Counted from the first letter of the stretch, positions 18,643-28,247 are shown. The stretch: DNA of 64,000 bases from Bacteroidota bacterium (GCA_016866255.1 VGMY01000005.1:1-64000); one strand, 5' to 3'. The notes: generated by a model from the sequence alone, not told the origin. Translations and numbers: made by a program.

Positions 18643-20673
18643 ATGAAAACGATAAATCGCGAACTCAGTTGGCTCAGCTTTAATGCCCGAGTTTTACAAG
18701 AAGCCCGTGACGAAAGAGTGCCCTTAATAGAACGGTTTCGATTTCTGGGGATTTACTCCAATAACCTCGATGAGTTTTTCAGGGTTCGTGTAGCAGGGGT
18801 TCGACGCATGATCAACCTGAAACAAAAAAAGGTTTATGGGTATGACGGAACCGCCGAGGAGCTCTATAAAGACATCCGGAAAGTGGTTTTGCATCAGCAG
18901 GAGCTGTTCGAATCATGCTATTTACATTTGACACGACAACTCATCAATGAAGGGATTTATTTAGTAGATGAGCAAACTATAACCCCAAGTTTGGCTAAAC
19001 AAGTTTCCCAATATTTTAAGGAAACATTCAAGCACATGTTGTTCCCGATCATTCTCGATAAAAAATCAGCGTTTCCTGATTTACGAGACGACGCGATTTA
19101 TCTTGCGATAAAAATTCAAAAAAAAGGGTTCACAAACCGATACGCTATTCTGCAAATCCCACCCGGGAAAGCTCGGTTTCACGTAATGAATGACGGGAAA
19201 GATGCCTTTTTTATATTGGCTGACGACATCATACGGATCCATCTATCGAATATTTTTTCAATGGTTCCTTCGGACAAAATCAGCGCCTATACCTTTAAAT
19301 TTACCCGGGATGCTGAATTGGATTTAGACGATGATGTGACCGAATCCTACTCAGAAAAAATCGAGCGAAGTCTAAAAAAACGAAAAAAAGGAACCCCGGT
19401 CCGTTTTGTATACGATGAATTCATGCCGGATGATTTGCTTAGCTATTTACTCACGTGTTTGGGGCTGAAAAAAGCTGCCAATGCTATCCCTGGAGGACGA
19501 TATCACAACTTCAAAGATTTTTTACAGTTTCCAGATTTTAACCGCAAAGATTTGCTCTATGCTCCGCAACCCCCATATCCAAACGCCTTTTTAGAATCGG
19601 GTCATCAAATTCTGGAGTGCATGCAGGAACGCGATGTATTTTTACATTTTCCCTATCAAAAGTTCGATTACATCATTGATATCTTACGCGAAGCCGCCAT
19701 TGATCCGTTGGTTTCTGAAATCAAAATCAACGTATATCGTTTGGCGCCTGATTCACAAATAATGCGGGCTCTAATTGCCGCAATTTACAACAGAAAGCAA
19801 GTGGTGGTGGTCATGGAATTACAAGCCCGTTTTGATGAGGAAAATAACCTGCAATGGTCAAATCAACTTAAAGAACACGGGGCAAAAGTCATCTATGGTG
19901 CCCCAAACCTAAAAGTACACTCAAAACTCTTATATATTAAACGAAAAAACAAGGATAATGACCTTTCGGTTGCGTATATTGGAACCGGGAATTTTAATGA
20001 ACAAACCTCCCGTGTTTATACAGATTTCTCGTTACTTACCTCGGAAAAACGGTTGGTATCGGAAGTTTCTAAAGTGTTTAAACTGCTTGAAAACAATATG
20101 GAACGTGTTAGTTTTCGCCACTTAATGGTTTCTCCCATTAATTACCGAAGAAAAATTGGGCAACTCATAGATAAAGAAATTGCCTTGGCCAAGGCTAAAA
20201 AACCTGCTTTTATTCGCATCAAATTAAATAACCTCACCGATCGATTAATGATTGAAAAGTTAATTGAAGCGAGCGCGGCAGGTGTTCGTGTGGAGATGAT
20301 TGTTAGGGGCATCTGTTGTTTAAAAACCAATTTAAACAAAAATCCAAATTTAACCGTGATCAGCATTGTAGACCGGTATTTGGAACACGCCCGGTGCATG
20401 ATTTTTGGAAATGACGGGCATCCCTTATTTTACATTGGAAGCGCCGATTTAATGGAACGAAACCTGGATTTTCGCATTGAAGTTGCGGCTCCAATTTTTG
20501 ATCCTGCAATACAAGCAGAAATTACCGAAATTTTTGAATATCAATGGCGCGGGACGGTTAAATCTCGGTGGATCACGTCGGATATGAAAAATGAATACCG
20601 AAGAACAGAAGGCCCCCCCTTTCATGCGCAACGAAATTTATACGCTAAATATGCCCCTCAAGAGACGAGCTAA
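18643..20673 (+). CDS. ppk1: Polyphosphate kinase 1
   Basis: This enzyme makes polyphosphate from ATP. The 676-residue protein begins INRELSWLSFNARVLQEA, the PPK1 N-terminal signature. The first phospholipase-D-like domain holds the phosphohistidine site LKVHSKLLYI (near residue 426), with IGTGNFNE after it. The second domain contains RYLEHARCMIF and IGSADLMERN. Its 3' end overlaps the convergent glycosyltransferase gene by 4 bp. It starts 63 bp after the biotin-carrier gene and is probably separately controlled. Confidence 0.97.
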   Translation: MKTINRELSWLSFNARVLQEARDERVPLIERFRFLGIYSNNLDEFFRVRVAGVRRMINLKQKKVYGYDGTAEELYKDIRKVVLHQQELFESCYLHLTRQLINEGIYLVDEQTITPSLAKQVSQYFKETFKHMLFPIILDKKSAFPDLRDDAIYLAIKIQKKGFTNRYAILQIPPGKARFHVMNDGKDAFFILADDIIRIHLSNIFSMVPSDKISAYTFKFTRDAELDLDDDVTESYSEKIERSLKKRKKGTPVRFVYDEFMPDDLLSYLLTCLGLKKAANAIPGGRYHNFKDFLQFPDFNRKDLLYAPQPPYPNAFLESGHQILECMQERDVFLHFPYQKFDYIIDILREAAIDPLVSEIKINVYRLAPDSQIMRALIAAIYNRKQVVVVMELQARFDEENNLQWSNQLKEHGAKVIYGAPNLKVHSKLLYIKRKNKDNDLSVAYIGTGNFNEQTSRVYTDFSLLTSEKRLVSEVSKVFKLLENNMERVSFRHLMVSPINYRRKIGQLIDKEIALAKAKKPAFIRIKLNNLTDRLMIEKLIEASAAGVRVEMIVRGICCLKTNLNKNPNLTVISIVDRYLEHARCMIFGNDGHPLFYIGSADLMERNLDFRIEVAAPIFDPAIQAEITEIFEYQWRGTVKSRWITSDMKNEYRRTEGPPFHAQRNLYAKYAPQETS

Positions 20674-21683
20674 TCAATTACAGGAATTGCATCTCTTGGG
20701 TCTTGCGCAGCATCAAACACTCGGTCTACAGCAAGTTCCATTTGATCGGCCCAACGATACGCAACAGGGTTTTTTTCTAAACACCACAAAATGACTTGGG
20801 CTTTTGTGTTTTGGTCTAATTCATAAAGGACTTGAACGCCCAACTGTTTTAGAGCCTGTGCATTACAATGTTGTTCAAAGTGATTCGCATACGGAATCAC
20901 CAAAAGTTTCTTATTGAGGAACAAGGCCTCTGCGGGCAACTCAAACCCAGCCCCACAAATAACGCCGTTCGATGAAATTAAATCGGTTAAAAATCCTTCC
21001 GTTCCAAGGGGACAAAATTCAAGGTTATCAACGATTTCAACGTGCTTAATATCCTTGGAATAAATTTTAAACTTACCCGGCATTTGCTTAAAAAAAGCGT
21101 TTAAAAAATTCCGGTTGAAAGCCGTTAAGTAAACCAAGGTATGAGCACCTTGAACGGGCGTTGCACTGGAAATTTCCTGGCGAATTATTGGATAAAAAGT
21201 GTTTTCCGTAAATGCCTCAAAATGAAAACCTACACGTAATTTACTTGGACAGTAATTTCTTATAATCCATCGTCCAACGGGAAACCACAACGGAGTTTGC
21301 GGGCTGCCTTCGGCTCGTACCGCGGCTTGATGGCTCATTTCAATGCAGGTAACCCCTCTAAGTTTACAGGCCCATGCACTGACTGGTTCAAAGTCTGAAA
21401 TCACCAAGTCATAATCTTCAACGGGTAAGGCCATAACTTCCTTTAAAAACCGTAGGGGTTTAAGCCCTTTAATGGTTTTGAATATATCGATTCCACCCTT
21501 TGCTGAAGAAACAAAGGTTAAGCCGTAACACTGAAACTTTACGGGAGTAGGAAACGACAATTGTGATTGGTTACCGCTGATTAAAACATCTACCACACCG
21601 CGCTGACGCAAGGTGGGCAAAAGGGCAATTGCTCGGCTCAAATGGCCATTTCCAGTTCCTTGTATGGCATACAAAATTTTCAT
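20670..21683 (-). CDS. Glycosyltransferase, GT28/MurG-like fold
   Basis: A 337-residue protein starting MKILYAIQGTGNGHLSRAIA, the glycine-rich N-terminal loop of GT-B glycosyltransferases of the MurG/UGT type. Near residue 235 NGVICGAGFELPAEALFLNKKLLVIP is the donor-sugar-binding region typical of these enzymes. Sugar and acceptor cannot be told from sequence. It overlaps the upstream LpxH-like phosphoesterase gene by 4 bp, so the two proteins probably act in one envelope or glycolipid pathway. Confidence 0.8.
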   Translation of the reverse strand: MKILYAIQGTGNGHLSRAIALLPTLRQRGVVDVLISGNQSQLSFPTPVKFQCYGLTFVSSAKGGIDIFKTIKGLKPLRFLKEVMALPVEDYDLVISDFEPVSAWACKLRGVTCIEMSHQAAVRAEGSPQTPLWFPVGRWIIRNYCPSKLRVGFHFEAFTENTFYPIIRQEISSATPVQGAHTLVYLTAFNRNFLNAFFKQMPGKFKIYSKDIKHVEIVDNLEFCPLGTEGFLTDLISSNGVICGAGFELPAEALFLNKKLLVIPYANHFEQHCNAQALKQLGVQVLYELDQNTKAQVILWCLEKNPVAYRWADQMELAVDRVFDAAQDPRDAIPVID

Positions 21684-22504
21684 TGCATAGATTGTTCTTC
21701 AAGGATCATGGACAAATCAATATTAATGGGGTTCAATGCTGCTTCAGCATGAATCTCCTCAGTTTCATTGAATTGATAAATACTCCAAATGCCATCGACA
21801 TATTCCAATGCCGTATGATTTTCTACCCAATCTCCTGAATTTAGATAAGTTACCTCTTCTTTCCCTTCTGAATCTTTAAATACCTTTATGGCCGGTTGAT
21901 GAATATGCCCACACACCACATATTTGTATCCTTTTTCGCGCGCGATTTCTGCAACATTCTGTTCAAAATTATTGACATAAGCAATTACCCCTTTCACCTT
22001 GTCTTTGACACGCTTACTTATCGATACGCGCTCCTTGCCAAGTTTTAATAAAGTCCAATTGATTACCGTATTGATTAAAATCAACAAATCATACCCTTTC
22101 CCCCCTAACTTTGCAATCCACTTGGATTGTCGTACGGAATAATCAAAAACATCTCCGTGAAAAATCCAAGCCTTACCTGTTGGTAAATCCAATACTAACT
22201 TATTATCTAACGTAAGATTGCCTACATCAAACCCAGTAAACCGGCGAAGCGCCTCGTCGTGATTGCCAAGGATATAATGAACTTGGGTGCCACTGCTCAT
22301 AAGCCGAATTACTTCTCGAATGACTTTCAAATGCGACTCAGGGAAATACTTTTTGCTGAATTGCCAAATATCAATTATATCGCCATTGAGGACTAATATC
22401 TTTGGTTTTATTCGTTTCAAATACGATACCAATTCGGACGCGGCCGCCCCATAGGTGCCTAAGTGCACATCTGAAATTACCACTACTTCATGCGTATATT
22501 TCAC
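21680..22504 (-). CDS. LpxH-like metallophosphoesterase
   Basis: A 274-residue calcineurin-like phosphoesterase of the UDP-2,3-diacylglucosamine diphosphatase group. The metal-binding motifs are complete: SDVHLG (residues 11-16), NGDIIDIW, LGNHDEALR, HGDVFD and CGHIHQP. Such enzymes hydrolyse UDP-diacylglucosamine in lipid A synthesis, but many Bacteroidota paralogues have unknown substrates. The 4-bp overlap with a glycosyltransferase suggests a role in glycolipid or polysaccharide metabolism. It is not clear that this copy is the essential lipid A enzyme. Confidence 0.82.
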   Translation of the reverse strand: MKYTHEVVVISDVHLGTYGAAASELVSYLKRIKPKILVLNGDIIDIWQFSKKYFPESHLKVIREVIRLMSSGTQVHYILGNHDEALRRFTGFDVGNLTLDNKLVLDLPTGKAWIFHGDVFDYSVRQSKWIAKLGGKGYDLLILINTVINWTLLKLGKERVSISKRVKDKVKGVIAYVNNFEQNVAEIAREKGYKYVVCGHIHQPAIKVFKDSEGKEEVTYLNSGDWVENHTALEYVDGIWSIYQFNETEEIHAEAALNPINIDLSMILEEQSMQ

Positions 22505-22566
22505 ACATCAAAAGTGCTCATTAACATGATGTTACATGTTACGGGGTTGTTTTATTTTTGTTAAGT

Positions 22567-22983
22567 TCACTTAACCAGAATGTTGATTGATTTGTCTTTC
22601 AGGCAGGATATCTTTGCCTCTTGATAACTCGGCGCTGAAATCGTTGCTCGGGCATTGTTGGAAAACCCGTAACATTCGGTTGGCATCCCAAATAAGTTTC
22701 TATCGAGTTTCATGTTTTTATTGGCGTCATGATACACCGCTACAGCATAATATCCTTGTGTTAAATCACTAAAAGAAACGGTACAAACCCGGTCTTGGAT
22801 GTTCACGATTTTTCCAATTAACTGTTCTCCGTAGGTAGGAAAACTTTCGCTGGTATTGAATAAAGCGACAAATGCTTGACCTTTATTAGAATTAAAGCCT
22901 GTGACTCTGACCTTAAGGGTTAATGGCTCCCTTGCTAACAACCACGGTAAACAAACTAAGAATAACCATTTCATATAGAGCAA
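22567..22983 (-). CDS. DUF2141 exported protein
   Basis: A 138-residue protein with an N-terminal signal peptide (MKWLFLVCLPWLLA, the Met at residue 4 being the likelier start). It is followed by a DUF2141 domain. The family pattern is clear: KGQAFVALFNTSESFP, YYAVAVYHDANKNMKLDRNLFGMPTECYGFSNNA. The DANKNMKLD part resembles a calcium-binding loop. It is probably periplasmic or surface exposed, of unknown function. It is 62 bp upstream of the phosphoesterase gene on the same strand. Confidence 0.85.
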   Translation of the reverse strand: MLYMKWLFLVCLPWLLAREPLTLKVRVTGFNSNKGQAFVALFNTSESFPTYGEQLIGKIVNIQDRVCTVSFSDLTQGYYAVAVYHDANKNMKLDRNLFGMPTECYGFSNNARATISAPSYQEAKISCLKDKSINILVK

Positions 22984-23044
22984 ACACTTGTAGCTTGGAT
23001 AAAGTTCACCTCACATATCCTCAAGAAATGCGTACATTTATTTC

Positions 23045-24055
23045 ATGAAACATGTACTCGTTACGGGAGGTATAGGATATATAGGATCACATACGGTGGT
23101 TTCATTAGTTGAACAAGGCTTTCATCCGGTTGTTGTTGATGATTTACGCAACAGTTCTCCTACGATATTGACCGCAGTCGGCAAGTTATCCAACGATTTA
23201 TTTACGCACATTTCTGTTGATATTTGCGATTATAAGGCGTTAAAACGTGTTTTATCTCCCTTTTCCTTAGATGCTGTTATCCACTTTGCCGCCTATAAAT
23301 CGGTAAGAGAATCGTTCGACATTCCCTTGCATTACTATCAAAACAACCTAACAGGATTAATGAACGTTTTAGAGCTTTGTCAAACATTTAAGATTCGAAA
23401 ATTCGTGTTTTCCTCCTCGTGCACGGTTTACGGCTCGCCAAATGAGCGCCAAGTGTTCGAAAATACACCAAAACAACTGCCGGAATCTCCTTACGGATTT
23501 ACCAAATGGATGGGGGAGCAAATCCTAGCGGACTTCCATCGAAACCCCACGCCTTTTCAAACAATTTGTTTAAGGTATTTCAATCCGATTGGGGCACACC
23601 CAAGCGGTTTAATTGGTGAGCTTTCTGTTGGCATCCCCAACAACCTTGTGCCCTACATCACCCAAACTGCTGCAGGAATTCGCAAACATCTTACCATTTT
23701 TGGCAACAACTATCCTACTCCTGATGGAACCTGCATACGCGATTTCATTCATGTATGCGATGTGGCAGATGCGCACGTAAGCGCCTTAAAACACGTAGGA
23801 ACCAAGCCCTTGGAAGCGTTTAATATCGGAACGGGCAAAGGAACATCGGTGCTCGACCTGGTTCAAACGTTCATGGCGGTTTCCGGGCTTGATGTGCCTT
23901 ACAGATATGGAGAAAGAAGGTCGGGAGACGTTGCAGAAATCTTTGCAAACGTTGAAAAATCGAAACACGAACTTGGGTGGGAGGCTCAACGAACCTTGGA
24001 GCAAGCCCTTCGTGATGCTTGGAATTGGGAACAACGGCTTCAACAACATGATTGA
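23045..24055 (+). CDS. galE: UDP-glucose 4-epimerase
   Basis: A 336-residue extended SDR enzyme interconverting UDP-glucose and UDP-galactose. The NAD-binding loop is TGGIGYIGSHT (residues 7-17). The catalytic Ser is in FSSSCTVYGSPNE and the YxxxK pair in YGFTKWMGE (about residues 148-152). The ICLRYFNPIGAHPSG stretch is characteristic of GalE. It supplies sugars for surface glycans. Its end overlaps the tatD start by 8 bp. Confidence 0.94.
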   Translation: MKHVLVTGGIGYIGSHTVVSLVEQGFHPVVVDDLRNSSPTILTAVGKLSNDLFTHISVDICDYKALKRVLSPFSLDAVIHFAAYKSVRESFDIPLHYYQNNLTGLMNVLELCQTFKIRKFVFSSSCTVYGSPNERQVFENTPKQLPESPYGFTKWMGEQILADFHRNPTPFQTICLRYFNPIGAHPSGLIGELSVGIPNNLVPYITQTAAGIRKHLTIFGNNYPTPDGTCIRDFIHVCDVADAHVSALKHVGTKPLEAFNIGTGKGTSVLDLVQTFMAVSGLDVPYRYGERRSGDVAEIFANVEKSKHELGWEAQRTLEQALRDAWNWEQRLQQHD

Positions 24056-24827
24056 TACCCATTGCCATCTTTACGACGCTTCCTTTCAGGAGGATTTTTA
24101 CGAAGTTATTGCCCGAGCTAAAGCAAACGGGGTCGAAAAAATACTCTTACCCAACATTGATCAAACCTCTTGGAAACCTTTGAAAGAGGCCGTTAACAAC
24201 AGCAGTATTCCCTGTTACACCATGCTGGGTTTACACCCTTGTTACGTTCGGGAAAATTATGAACAAGACCTATCCTTTTTTCGTCAAGAGTTAGTCACGG
24301 GTCATCAAGAGCTGACTGCCATTGGAGAAATCGGCCTGGATTTATACTGGGATAAAACTTATTTAAGCGAACAAAAAACCGTCTTGAGACGACAACTCGA
24401 CTGGGCGCTTGAATTCAAATTGCCCGTTGCGCTGCATGTCCGAGAAGCTTTTGAGGAAATTTTTGGGGTTTTGACCGATTACAAAACATCTTCGCTCAAA
24501 GGCGTTTTCCACTGTTTTTCAGGTAGCGAAGCGCAGGCAAACTACATTATTAAACATCATCCTTCCTTTTTTTTTGGAATTGGCGGAGTAATCACCTATT
24601 CAAAGAGCGGTTTGTGTGACCTAGTCCAAATGTTGCCTCGTGATCGAATTCTCTTAGAGACCGATGCTCCTTATCTTGCCCCTTCTCCACATCGCGGAAA
24701 ACGAAACGAACCTGCGTTTTTAATCCCCGTAGCTCAAAAACTTGGCTCCGCGCTGAATATTTCTTTCCATGAAGTATGCCAATTAACAACAGCAAACGCC
24801 CAACAGTTGTTTAATTTCAACGTATAA
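24048..24827 (+). CDS. tatD: TatD-family DNase
   Basis: A metal-dependent deoxyribonuclease-like hydrolase, 259 residues, a normal length for the family. The start at 24048 gives MIDTHCHLYDASF with the metal ligands HxH directly at the N-terminus. The frame stays open further upstream into galE, but that extension has no family match. Other motifs are AIGEIGLDLYWD, HVREAFEE, VFHCFSG and LLETDAPYLAPSPHRGKRNEP. It starts within the last codons of galE and shares one base with ansA (TAATG), so the three genes are coupled. Confidence 0.94.
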   Translation: MIDTHCHLYDASFQEDFYEVIARAKANGVEKILLPNIDQTSWKPLKEAVNNSSIPCYTMLGLHPCYVRENYEQDLSFFRQELVTGHQELTAIGEIGLDLYWDKTYLSEQKTVLRRQLDWALEFKLPVALHVREAFEEIFGVLTDYKTSSLKGVFHCFSGSEAQANYIIKHHPSFFFGIGGVITYSKSGLCDLVQMLPRDRILLETDAPYLAPSPHRGKRNEPAFLIPVAQKLGSALNISFHEVCQLTTANAQQLFNFNV

Positions 24828-25849
24828 TGGTCATGAAATCCAACATTCTTCTTATTTACACCGGTGGAACCATCGGCATGATGGAAAATCCAAGTTCTGG
24901 AGAATTGGAACCGTTAAAATTTGAATATATCCACGAACAAATTCCTGAAATCCAACGCCTGGATATAGCGGTAATTCCTGTTAGCCTTTCGCAACCCTTA
25001 GATTCTTCACAAATGCACCCTTCACACTGGATCGAATTGGTTGAGATAATCCGCTTTCATTATACCCGGGTAGATGGGTTTGTTGTTTTACACGGCACCG
25101 ATACCCTAGCGTTTACCGCATCTGCTCTGAGCTTTATGATCCAAAATTTGCAAAAACCCATTATTCTCACGGGCTCACAATTGCCCGTTGGCGTATTGCG
25201 TTCAGATGGAAAAGAAAATCTTCTGGCTGCCTTGGAAATTGCTCATAAAAAAAACCACAAAAACCAGCCGCAACTAAGGGAGGTTGCCGTATTTTTTCAA
25301 TCCAAATTATTTCGGGGAAATCGTGTCTCAAAAATATCAACCAATCAATTTGACGCCTTTGCTTCGCCAAATCACCCCTTGCTTGGGTTTGCTGGAGTAG
25401 AAATTGAAATAGATCAAGTACACAGCTTGCCCTTTCCGCCCAAGAAGACCGTTTTTTATCCTAGACTCGCATTAAATATTGGCCTCATAAAACTCTACCC
25501 CGGAATGCACCTTCCTTCGTATTCTTCCGTATTCAACGTCTTAAATCATAGTGCTGTGGTGATTGAAGCCTTTGGTTCAGGAAATACTTCTAACGACCCT
25601 TCGTTCAGAGCCGTCATCTCCAAATACGTCAGAGAAGGAGGTGTTCTTGTAACCGTTTCCCAATGTACCAGCGGAAGTGTAATCCCCGGCAAATATGCAG
25701 CAGGGCAACTCTTGATGCAATTGGGCGCTTGGAATGGTAAAAATCTCACAACCGAAGCGGCCGTAACAAAACTTATGTGGCTATTCGGAAATCAAAGCAA
25801 GCCGACAAAAGCCCTGTTCGAAAAAACACTTTGCGGAGAGAGCGATTAA
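24827..25849 (+). CDS. ansA: Type I L-asparaginase
   Basis: A 340-residue cytoplasmic asparaginase that hydrolyses asparagine to aspartate and ammonia. Both catalytic threonine motifs are visible: IYTGGTIGM (about residues 10-18) and HGTDTLAFTASALS (about 88-101). The following lysine site GVLRSDGKENL is also intact. Starts at 24827 or at the Met two codons later are both possible. Its stop codon overlaps the convergent kup stop. Confidence 0.95.
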   Translation: MVMKSNILLIYTGGTIGMMENPSSGELEPLKFEYIHEQIPEIQRLDIAVIPVSLSQPLDSSQMHPSHWIELVEIIRFHYTRVDGFVVLHGTDTLAFTASALSFMIQNLQKPIILTGSQLPVGVLRSDGKENLLAALEIAHKKNHKNQPQLREVAVFFQSKLFRGNRVSKISTNQFDAFASPNHPLLGFAGVEIEIDQVHSLPFPPKKTVFYPRLALNIGLIKLYPGMHLPSYSSVFNVLNHSAVVIEAFGSGNTSNDPSFRAVISKYVREGGVLVTVSQCTSGSVIPGKYAAGQLLMQLGAWNGKNLTTEAAVTKLMWLFGNQSKPTKALFEKTLCGESD

Positions 25850-27813
25850 CGTCGCTTAGTTTTCGAGTAATCCTCATAGTCTTCAATAACCTCTTGGTCT
25901 ATTGCCGCTGTCACCGAAATAGGAATGTAATCCACCTCAACGTTTGTTTTGTCGAGTCCAAAGTCTTCTGCTGGCTTTAAGCCTGTCGATTTTACAAAAC
26001 GATAAACCCGAACGCACACTTGTTGAAAGGAGGTTAATTTATTGTCCGTGGAAATTCGAGAATTAAGGACAATAAACTTAAAATCAACGGGTATAGCTGC
26101 TTTGCGGACCGATTCAAAAACGCGCTCGTTTTTCAGCTCCCCTTTCTCTACCATTTTAAAATAAATTTTACGCATCATGTACTCTGTATGATGTTCCTCC
26201 TTAAATCCGTACTGGAGGATTACGTAATAACATTCGCGATCTATTAATTCATTTACCGAATAGTGTACGCCCCACGGTTCGTTCAGAATTTCGATGTGCA
26301 CAAACCAAATAATTCCTGCTTTTCTCGGTCGCTTACCAAAGAGTGAATGATAAACCGTTATGTCTAATTTGTCGTGAGATGGACTTCGGGTTGGGAAAAC
26401 CAAATTTGACGCTTCAAAATTAATCGTCGGATCTTTTCGAACGCTCTTGATCAAAGGAATAACCGCGGACATAGGCAGATACTCCGTAATGTTTTTTCGA
26501 AGTTGTCTTGCTTGGTAATATAAGAACAGCAAAGAAAAGAAGGTCGACGCTAAAATTAAGGTAAACCAACCTCCTGAAACAATTTTCCCAAGATTCGACA
26601 TGAGAAAAACCGCTTCAATGGATATAAAAACAAAAAATAAGACGCTGTAAATAAAACGATATTGGGGATTTCTCAAAAACAACAACAAGCCTAATAATAT
26701 CGAAGTCATAACCATATCAATGGTTATAGCAAGGCCATAGGTATGTTCCATCGAACTGGAGCGCTTAAATATGGCTATCACAAGCAAACAACCGAACATT
26801 AATACCCAATTGATAAAAGGAATATAAATTTGACCCTGGTGATCCGACGGGAATTTTACCTTTAAATTCGTCCATAATTTTAACTTAATTGCTTCGTTCA
26901 ACAGGGTAAATACGCCGGTTATAAGCGCTTGAGAAGCAATTATGGAGGCAGATGTCGCCAAAAAAACAGCAAAGATTAACTGGTTTTTGGGAACCATGCT
27001 GTAAAAAACGGTGGCGCCTTTGGGAAGGGAAAATCCTTCGGAAGTACAGAGGGCCGCCTGACCAAGGTAATGAAAAACAAGCACCGAAGCGATCAAGCCC
27101 CAACTTATTCGGATATTTCCTTTGCCACAATGGCCTAAATCGGAATACAGCGCTTCTGCACCAGTAGTACAGAGAAAAACGGCCCCTAAAGCCGCAAAAC
27201 CTCCCGGAACCTTGGCAACAAAATTAATGGCCTCCAAAGGATTAAAGGCGGCTAAAACAGCGGTGTTTTTGCCAATGTTAATGCATCCTAAATAGGCCAA
27301 ATAGCCGAACCAAAAAACCATAATAGGCCCAAACGCTTTTCCAATTATGCTGGTGCCAAATTGTTGAATGGAAAATAAAACGACAATAATTCCCACAACA
27401 ATTGGAATAATTGGAAGCCTTGGATTGATGTTGTTTATCCCTTCCACTGCCGAAGAAATGGTAATTGCCGGGGTAATAAATCCATCGGCTAGAAGGGTGG
27501 CACAACCAATAAGAGCGGGAATTACTATCCATTTTGCCTTCTTTTCTTTTAGCAAAGCATAAAGCGCAAAAATTCCTCCTTCTCCTTTGTTGTCTGCGTT
27601 CAGGGCAAAGTAGATGTATTTTATGGTTGCCAAGAGGATCAAGGTCCAAATAACACAGGATAACCCTCCAACAACGAAGTCCCGGCTCAAATGAGCCCCT
27701 TGCCCTGTTATTGCCTGAAAGACGTACAAAGGAGAGGTTCCAATATCCCCAAAAACAATGCCTATGGTAATCAGAATGCCAGCAAAAGAGATTTTGTGAT
27801 AAAAGCCTGACAT
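25846..27813 (-). CDS. kup: Kup-type potassium transporter
   Basis: A 655-residue potassium uptake protein. It begins with the Kup signature GIVFGDIGTSPLYVFQA (about residues 19-35) and ALYALLKEKKAKW follows. About twelve membrane segments fill residues 10-450. The roughly 200-residue C-terminal cytosolic domain includes TVYHSLFGKRPRKAGIIWFV and YVILQYGFKEEHHTEYMMR. It stands alone between the convergent ansA and the tRNA-Ser gene on the other side. Confidence 0.95.
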   Translation of the reverse strand: MSGFYHKISFAGILITIGIVFGDIGTSPLYVFQAITGQGAHLSRDFVVGGLSCVIWTLILLATIKYIYFALNADNKGEGGIFALYALLKEKKAKWIVIPALIGCATLLADGFITPAITISSAVEGINNINPRLPIIPIVVGIIVVLFSIQQFGTSIIGKAFGPIMVFWFGYLAYLGCINIGKNTAVLAAFNPLEAINFVAKVPGGFAALGAVFLCTTGAEALYSDLGHCGKGNIRISWGLIASVLVFHYLGQAALCTSEGFSLPKGATVFYSMVPKNQLIFAVFLATSASIIASQALITGVFTLLNEAIKLKLWTNLKVKFPSDHQGQIYIPFINWVLMFGCLLVIAIFKRSSSMEHTYGLAITIDMVMTSILLGLLLFLRNPQYRFIYSVLFFVFISIEAVFLMSNLGKIVSGGWFTLILASTFFSLLFLYYQARQLRKNITEYLPMSAVIPLIKSVRKDPTINFEASNLVFPTRSPSHDKLDITVYHSLFGKRPRKAGIIWFVHIEILNEPWGVHYSVNELIDRECYYVILQYGFKEEHHTEYMMRKIYFKMVEKGELKNERVFESVRKAAIPVDFKFIVLNSRISTDNKLTSFQQVCVRVYRFVKSTGLKPAEDFGLDKTNVEVDYIPISVTAAIDQEVIEDYEDYSKTKRR

Positions 27814-27893
27814 GAAATAAATTTTGCTAATTTATCGGAAATAGCGTTAGGAAAAACTTAAATTCTAAAATTTATATCAACTCCTTCCTTTCG

Positions 27894-27926
27894 TTTTGTT
27901 GGCCCGAAAAATTCAAATACCTTTAC
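27894..27926 (+). promoter_or_regulatory. Promoter of tRNA-Ser
   Basis: A -33 TTTTG (27894-27898) and a -7 TACCTTTA (27919-27926) are separated by 20 bases. The -7 element differs from TAnnTTTG only in its last base. Transcription would begin very close to the tRNA 5' end at 27935. Confidence 0.5.
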
Positions 27927-27934
27927 AGCCCGTT

Positions 27935-28022
27935 GGAGAGGTGTCCGAGTGGTTGAAGGAGCACGCCTGGAAAGTGTGTATACGCCAAAAGTGTATCGAG
28001 GGTTCGAATCCCTCTCTCTCCG
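27935..28022 (+). tRNA. tRNA-Ser(GGA)
   Basis: An 88-base type II tRNA. The acceptor GGAGAGG pairs with TCTCTCC (one G-T pair). The D arm is TCC-GGA. The anticodon stem CACGC/GTGTG encloses the loop CTGGAAA with anticodon GGA, which reads UCC and UCU. A long variable arm (TATAC/GTGTA) identifies serine, and the T arm is GAGGG-TTCGAAT-CCCTC. The discriminator G at 28022 is followed by a genome-encoded CCA at 28023-28025. Confidence 0.97.
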
Positions 28023-28037
28023 CCAAAACCATTAAAA

Positions 28038-28062
28038 AGCTAGCCGAAAGGCTGGCTTTTTT
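28038..28062 (+). terminator. Intrinsic terminator of tRNA-Ser
   Basis: An 8-bp stem (AGCTAGCC / GGCTGGCT, one G-T pair) closes a GAAA tetraloop and runs into six T residues. It begins 13 bases after the encoded CCA end. Confidence 0.8.
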
Positions 28063-28179
28063 GCTGTTAGAACGGTGGGAAAGCTGGCTTTAACAGCGGG
28101 AAAAAAGCAAAAAACCAAGGTTGCGACAACGGAGCAAGCGGGCTTTTTAATTGTTTTGGAACGAACCCCATCAAGGTTC

Positions 28180-28195
28180 ATGCGCTTTAGCGCAT
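28180..28195. repeat. Perfect palindromic hairpin
   Basis: ATGCGC, loop TTTA, GCGCAT. It lies between the two copies of the 38-base repeat. It has no adjacent T-run, so it is not a classical terminator. Confidence 0.6.
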
Positions 28196-28206
28196 AATCC
28201 CCAGCG

Positions 28207-28247
28207 AAAAAAAGAAAGCTTGCGACAACGGAGCAAGCGGGCTTTTT
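28207..28247. terminator. Bidirectional intrinsic terminator
   Basis: The stem GCTTGC (28218-28223) / GCAAGC (28233-28238) with a 9-base loop is followed on the plus strand by GGGCTTTTTAA. On the minus strand it is followed by a T-rich tract (complement of 28207-28217). It could stop both leftover tRNA transcription and the minus-strand hydrolase operon ending at 28343. Confidence 0.6.

Noticed and set aside
23889-24047. Upstream extension of tatD into galE
   Set aside because: The extension lacks family similarity; MIDTHCHL at 24048 gives the expected N-terminus.
27896-28093. 65-codon frame across tRNA-Ser
   Set aside because: It is read through the tRNA gene itself and has no protein features.
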